Positions 5,663 through 8,347 of a stretch of DNA of 8,347 nt are shown here, in pieces; positions within the stretch are counted from its first letter, which is position 1, and each line of letters starts with the position of its first letter. Under the pieces are notes generated by a model that saw nothing but the letters and a program-made list of their open reading frames with translations, made no database searches and was not told where the DNA came from. Origin of the DNA: Anaerolinea thermophila (lineage in GTDB: Bacteria > Chloroflexota > Anaerolineae > Anaerolineales > Villigracilaceae); the NCBI GenBank assembly GCA_020722305.1, contig DYLB01000087.1:1-8347 (forward strand), read 5' to 3'. The translations under genes were made by a program, and so were the position numbers.

Positions 5663-6598
5663 TTAGCGGGTCTTGCGCAGGCTGCGGCCGACCAGGATCA
5701 TCAGTCCCAGCACGACCAGCGCGCCGACCGCCCCGGCGGCGATCGTCGAGAGGGCCGTCCCGCCCAGGAAGGGGATGGTGTAATCCGGCAGGATTTGGTA
5801 CGGGGCGGATTGTCCCAGGTGCAGGAAGCCCATGTTTTCGGCCACCCGCTCCAGGCCGTCGGGCGAGGCGGAGGCCAGCGGCGAGAGGAATATGGCCAAA
5901 AGTGAGACAATGATCCCACCGTAGATCCAGCCGCGCCCGCCGCTGGCCGCGGTCTTTTCGGCGCTGAGCAGGTCGGGGCGGGTCCGTTCGATGAAGGCCA
6001 GCGCGGCGACGGTGATGATCGCCTCCCCGATCCCAATCAGGAGATGCACGCCCAGCATGGCCGGGACGACGATCTCGAGCCGGGAAGTGCCACTCAGCCA
6101 GAGTTGCAAGGACGCCAACAGCGCGGAAGCGATGGTAGAGAGCCAGGCTGCGAGTCCCGCCACAGCCAGGCGCACCCCTTTGCCGCGGCCGTTGACCGTG
6201 CGGTACAGGCCGAAGCCGATGACCGCGGTCAGCACGCCCATGTTGAAGATGTTGGCTCCCATCACCAGTAAGCCGCCGTCCTGGAAGAGCAATGCCTGGA
6301 CGCCGATGACCGCCGTCATGACCAGGATCCCGGCCCAGGGTCCGAGCACGATAGCGGCCAACGCTCCGCCAAGGAAGTGGCCGGAGGTCCCGCCCGCGAC
6401 CGGGAAATTGAGCATTTGGGCCGCGAAAATGAAGGCCGCCATGACCCCCATCAACGGCACCTGTTTTTCGCTGAGGGACTTATTGGTTTTGGAAAGCGCG
6501 ACGGCGATCATCGCAACTGCCAAAAGCCAGAAAAGGACCGAGATGGCCAGGTTCAGGAACCCATCCGGGATGTGCAGTGGTGCGGGTGCAAACAACAT
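5663..6598 (-). CDS. cbiM: Cobalt/nickel ECF substrate-binding membrane protein CbiM with fused PDGLE (CbiN-like) domain
   Basis: The 311-residue metal-specific membrane component. CbiM/NikM core occupies about 1-208, with HIPDGFLN (9-16), PVAGGTSGHFLGG (66-78) and LGPWAG (85-90). In NikM structures the metal is held by the N-terminal amine, His2 and His67; here H9 and H74 keep exactly that 65-residue spacing. A second part (about 224-311) carries PDGLERVAENMGF (246-258), the PDGLE domain equivalent to CbiN/NikN, flanked by two hydrophobic segments, so the accessory subunit is fused. Unusually, MLFAPAP precedes the Leu-His pair. The start at 6598 is fixed by AGGAGGT (6603-6609), four bases upstream. 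Whether Co or Ni is carried cannot be told; no cobalamin or nickel-enzyme genes are in the window. It lies 18 bases after the Fur-family gene. Confidence 0.93.
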   Translation of the reverse strand: MLFAPAPLHIPDGFLNLAISVLFWLLAVAMIAVALSKTNKSLSEKQVPLMGVMAAFIFAAQMLNFPVAGGTSGHFLGGALAAIVLGPWAGILVMTAVIGVQALLFQDGGLLVMGANIFNMGVLTAVIGFGLYRTVNGRGKGVRLAVAGLAAWLSTIASALLASLQLWLSGTSRLEIVVPAMLGVHLLIGIGEAIITVAALAFIERTRPDLLSAEKTAASGGRGWIYGGIIVSLLAIFLSPLASASPDGLERVAENMGFLHLGQSAPYQILPDYTIPFLGGTALSTIAAGAVGALVVLGLMILVGRSLRKTR

Positions 6599-6602
6599 TT
6601 TG

Positions 6603-6609
6603 ACCTCCT
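6603..6609 (-). promoter_or_regulatory. Strong ribosome-binding site that fixes the cbiM start
   Basis: On the minus strand AGGAGGT lies four bases before the ATG at 6598. This near-perfect Shine-Dalgarno sequence supports initiation at that ATG and argues against the internal CTG at codon 8 (just before the HIPDGF motif), which would be 25 bases away. Confidence 0.85.
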
Positions 6610-6616
6610 GGGCAAA

Positions 6617-7048
6617 TTATCCGTTTTGTCCGTTTTGACAATCCGGACACAGCCCGAATAGCGATAAATGGTTGCCTGCCAACCGGAAGCCGCTGGCGGC
6701 CTCCAATTGAGCGTACAGAGACTCGAACAGGGAATTTTCCACCTCGACCGTGCTGCCGCACTTGCGGCAGACTAGGTGGTGATGGTCATGCTCGCGAATC
6801 TCGTAAACCGGATGCCCGCCCCCCAGGTGGATCGGCCGGACCAGCCCGTGCTCAGATAAAAACTCCAGGGTGCGGTAGACGGTCGTTTCGGTCACGCCGG
6901 GGACGGTCTCGCGCACCTGTTCATAGACCTGGGCCGGGGACAGGTGCTTCGGCGAGGCGTACAGGACGTGCATAATTGCCAATCGCTGGGGAGTCATCCT
7001 GAAGCCGCGTGCGCGGAGGGTATCGGCGAGATGGTTGGCGCAAGACAT
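6617..7048 (-). CDS. Fur-family metal-responsive transcriptional regulator
   Basis: A 143-residue Fur-superfamily repressor. The winged-helix DNA-binding part (about 1-80) includes RMTPQRLAIMHVL (18-30), HLSPAQVYEQV (35-45) and TETTVYRTLEFLSEHGLV (53-70). The dimerisation/metal part has H87-D-H89-H90-H91, C94-x-x-C97 and C134-x-x-C137; the two CxxC pairs are the usual structural zinc site. H35, H87, H89 and H91 are candidate sensing ligands. The start at 7048 has AAGGGA (7055-7060) six bases upstream; a further in-frame ATG at 7129 would place the promoter inside the gene and is rejected. It is the first gene of a cbiMQO operon, so it probably senses nickel or cobalt (Nur-like) and autoregulates. 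Fur, Zur or PerR identity cannot be excluded. The C-terminus ends in a duplicated QNG. Confidence 0.92.
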   Translation of the reverse strand: MSCANHLADTLRARGFRMTPQRLAIMHVLYASPKHLSPAQVYEQVRETVPGVTETTVYRTLEFLSEHGLVRPIHLGGGHPVYEIREHDHHHLVCRKCGSTVEVENSLFESLYAQLEAASGFRLAGNHLSLFGLCPDCQNGQNG

Positions 7049-7083
7049 GGAAAATCCCTTATTGCAAGTTTTTATCAGGAGAA

Positions 7084-7111
7084 AGTATATCGCAATTAGG
7101 AGCTTTGTCAA
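7084..7111 (-). promoter_or_regulatory. Promoter of the fur-cbiMQO operon
   Basis: Read leftwards, TTGACA (7111-7106) and TATACT (7089-7084) are separated by 16 bases, close to the sigma-70 consensus. Transcription would begin near 7077, leaving a leader of about 29 bases before the ATG at 7048. TTGCAA (7062-7067) lies downstream of the start point, and TTGCGA (minus strand, 7095-7090) sits in the spacer. These are possible operator halves, but their spacing does not fit a standard Fur or Nur box. Confidence 0.75.
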
Positions 7112-7113
7112 CC

Positions 7114-7141
7114 AAAAGCGGCGGGACAACCTGCCCGCCGC
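7114..7141 (-). terminator. Intrinsic terminator of the SH3b-protein gene
   Basis: On the minus strand GCGGCGGG (7141-7134) pairs with CCCGCCGC (7125-7118) around an eight-base loop, followed by TTTT (7117-7114). The stem is all G-C. It lies 36 bases after the stop codon and ends two bases before the -35 of the fur-cbiMQO promoter, so it insulates the two transcription units. A second small hairpin (7147-7153/7158-7164) lies between it and the stop. Confidence 0.75.
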
Positions 7142-7177
7142 CGAGGATTTTCGTGAACGAAAATTGGGAGCGTTCGT

Positions 7178-8086
7178 CTACGGCTGGAAGTGGATCAGGG
7201 CGAACACCCCGGGCTTGCCGCCGACGTAATCCACGCCTACCAGCCAGGCGCGCCAGTCTTTGGCCCCCGCTTTGGATTCGGGTTTGTAGACCGTCAGGAA
7301 ATTGATGTTGGCGTATTCCGGTGGCCAGGGATCGGCGCTGCCCGTTTTGCCGGCATCGTTACAGTAAATTTCATAACCGCTGCCGAAGACATCCTTCAAT
7401 TTCGGAGTAACGATCTTGCTGAACCCCCCGACCTCGTTCTGGTACGCGCCGGGAGCCTTGCCCCAGTTGATGCTGTAAGTCCCGTTGAACAGGTTGGGCA
7501 GGTACGAGAAGAAATTAAACGCCGGGCCGTTGCGGAAAAGCCGGAGGGTGATGCCGTGGTTGGGGCTGGCAATCGAAGCCAGCAGTTTGCCATCTTCGTT
7601 GACGACCGCTTTTGCCAGGTCGCTCACCAGGGTTTTGGTGCGCCCGTCCTTGCAGAACACTTCCGGCTCGACGTATTCAGTCACATAATAGCCGCTGATC
7701 CAGCCCAATCCGCCGCCCGTGCGCCGCACCTCGAACCAGATGCGCGGGTGATCCCCGGCAATGCTGCCGGTGAGGGGGATGTCTTTCTGCTGCGCCCCGA
7801 GCGCGCCGACGATCGGATACCAGGTGCTGGGTCCGCTGCGGATGTTGAGCGTACCCCGGTCCGGGACGTTGACCAGCGCGTACCGCAGCGGCGTGGGCGT
7901 GGGCGACGGGCCGGGCGTTGGCGTGCGGGACGGGGTGGCGCTCGGGGCGGGAGTCCCGACGGTGGGGGTGAGGGTAGGCGTGCCGGTCAACTCGCCCCCA
8001 GCCTGGACCGGAGCAGACGGAAGAAGCTGCATCGTGGCCAGCGCAGCCAGGGCCAGCGCCAGGGCAATCATGGCAAAGCGTTTCAT
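7178..8086 (-). CDS. Exported SH3b-domain protein with Pro/Thr linker and unknown C-terminal domain
   Basis: A 302-residue protein. Residues 1-29 form a signal peptide (MKRF, hydrophobic core, predicted cut after APVQA). No cysteine follows, so it is secreted rather than lipidated. A Thr/Pro/Ser-rich linker (about 34-66) precedes a bacterial SH3 domain (about 69-137) with LNIRSGPSTWYPIVGAL (80-96) and a WFEV...GWISGYYV end. SH3b domains usually bind cell-wall or other surface ligands. The C-terminal part (about 142-302) is not recognised; it has two cysteines (C145, C242) that could form a disulfide and several aromatic-rich strands, with no catalytic motif I can name. The start at 8086 has GGAGGT (8092-8097) five bases upstream; the in-frame ATG at 8140 would put 18 extra residues before the signal peptide. 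It appears monocistronic, with its own terminator at 7114-7141. Confidence 0.85.
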   Translation of the reverse strand: MKRFAMIALALALAALATMQLLPSAPVQAGGELTGTPTLTPTVGTPAPSATPSRTPTPGPSPTPTPLRYALVNVPDRGTLNIRSGPSTWYPIVGALGAQQKDIPLTGSIAGDHPRIWFEVRRTGGGLGWISGYYVTEYVEPEVFCKDGRTKTLVSDLAKAVVNEDGKLLASIASPNHGITLRLFRNGPAFNFFSYLPNLFNGTYSINWGKAPGAYQNEVGGFSKIVTPKLKDVFGSGYEIYCNDAGKTGSADPWPPEYANINFLTVYKPESKAGAKDWRAWLVGVDYVGGKPGVFALIHFQP

Positions 8087-8123
8087 ATCAAACCTCCAGT
8101 CTGATGAAAGCACGGACGGATTA

Positions 8124-8132
8124 ATCATAGCA
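8124..8132 (-). promoter_or_regulatory. Candidate extended -10 promoter of the SH3b-protein gene
   Basis: On the minus strand TG-C-TATGAT (8132-8124) is a good extended -10 element, 37 bases before the ATG at 8086. No -35 of normal spacing stands out; TTGCAG (8147-8142) is too close at 12 bases. Extended -10 promoters can work without a good -35. Confidence 0.42.
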
Positions 8133-8140
8133 TAAAGCAT

Positions 8141-8250
8141 CCTGCAAGGGCCTAATTTTGCGCCGAAGTCGGGAGACTTCAGACTCCGTTTCTAATAACT
8201 TTTGTTGGCGCGCCAAACCGATGGGGCGCTCTTTACCGGCATCGAAAGGA
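8141..8250. other. Gene-free edge with small palindromes
   Basis: No coding potential is seen here. GAAGTC (8165-8170) and GACTTC (8175-8180) form a six-base hairpin with loop GGGA, followed by AGACTCCG (8181-8188). TTGGCGCGCCAA (8205-8216) is a perfect 12-base palindrome. The words CCGAAGTC and AGACTCCG also occur downstream of metK, hinting at a shared intergenic repeat family. Confidence 0.45.
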
Positions 8251-8333
8251 GTCCGCTAATCTCCGCGAATGCTTCGATGAACTCAGCACAAGTTTTCGCT
8301 AATCTTCTAAAAAATTCGCGCAGATTAGCGGAT
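8251..8333. repeat. Imperfect 20-base inverted repeat at the right edge
   Basis: GTCCGCTAATCTCCGCGAAT (8251-8270) matches the reverse complement of 8314-8333 at 18 of 20 positions, separated by 43 bases. A partial third copy, CGCTAATCTT, lies inside at 8297-8306. No gene is seen here. The long spacer argues against a simple terminator. A degenerate intergenic repeat, or the edge of a non-coding element continuing outside the window, is more likely. Confidence 0.6.
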
Positions 8334-8347
8334 TCCACCCCAGCACT

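Noticed and set aside
6599..7130. Cobalamin or NiCo riboswitch ahead of the metal-uptake operon
   Set aside because: The leader is only about 29 bases and the fur-cbiM gap is 18 bases; neither has room for these aptamers.
7190..8104. Antisense frame of 304 codons opposite the SH3b-protein gene
   Set aside because: No motif or ribosome-binding site, and the minus-strand gene has a signal peptide, SH3b domain and strong Shine-Dalgarno.
8205..8216. TTGGCGCGCCAA palindrome as a regulatory operator
   Set aside because: It is a perfect 12-base palindrome, but it is far from any predicted promoter and GC-rich DNA yields such sites by chance; recorded only as a local structure.
1..8347. CRISPR array, insertion sequence, phage or toxin-antitoxin system
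   Set aside because: No regularly spaced repeats, transposase, integrase or toxin-antitoxin pair is visible; the genes present are housekeeping, transport and cell-envelope genes.

Overview
The window looks like chromosomal DNA from a high-GC bacterium, most likely a member of the Chloroflexota (Anaerolineae-like). This is an inference. It rests on the Thr/Pro-rich linkers behind export signals, the mix of a membrane-anchored C39-like/TPR protein, an SUMF1-type lipoprotein and an SH3b-linker exported protein, and an S-box riboswitch on metK. There is no rRNA, tRNA, CRISPR array, transposase or phage gene to refine the placement.

Left part (1-2400, + strand): a short-period intergenic repeat, then a membrane-anchored C39-like cysteine peptidase/TPR protein (91-1317) that may be translated from a leaderless mRNA. 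A promoter/inverted-repeat region follows, then a lipoprotein with an SUMF1/FGE-like fold (1418-2347) that lacks the catalytic cysteines of true formylglycine-generating enzyme, closed by an intrinsic terminator (2369-2400).

Centre (2437-4030, + strand): a well-formed sigma-70 promoter, a SAM-I (S-box) riboswitch with an identifiable antiterminator/terminator switch, and metK (S-adenosylmethionine synthetase). This is a complete feedback unit in which the gene product's own product shuts off its mRNA. A 16-bp hairpin between convergent genes (3996-4030) probably terminates both strands.

Right part (4062-7111, - strand): a compact four-gene metal-uptake operon transcribed leftwards from a TTGACA-N16-TATACT promoter. 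The order is Fur-family regulator, then cbiM (fused to a PDGLE/CbiN-like domain), cbiQ (EcfT) and cbiO (EcfA ATPase). This is a group-I ECF transporter for Co2+ and/or Ni2+, with its probable metal sensor as first gene. The CbiM N-terminus carries seven extra residues before the conserved metal-binding Leu/Met-His, the most interesting mechanistic oddity here.

Far right (7114-8347, - strand): an exported SH3b-domain protein with a Pro/Thr linker and an unrecognised C-terminal domain (7178-8086), with its own terminator placed directly against the Fur promoter. Beyond it is a gene-free edge holding small palindromes and an inverted repeat. No wholly new defence or mobile system is visible. The points worth a second look are regulatory architecture, the CbiM N-terminus, and recurring intergenic repeat families.
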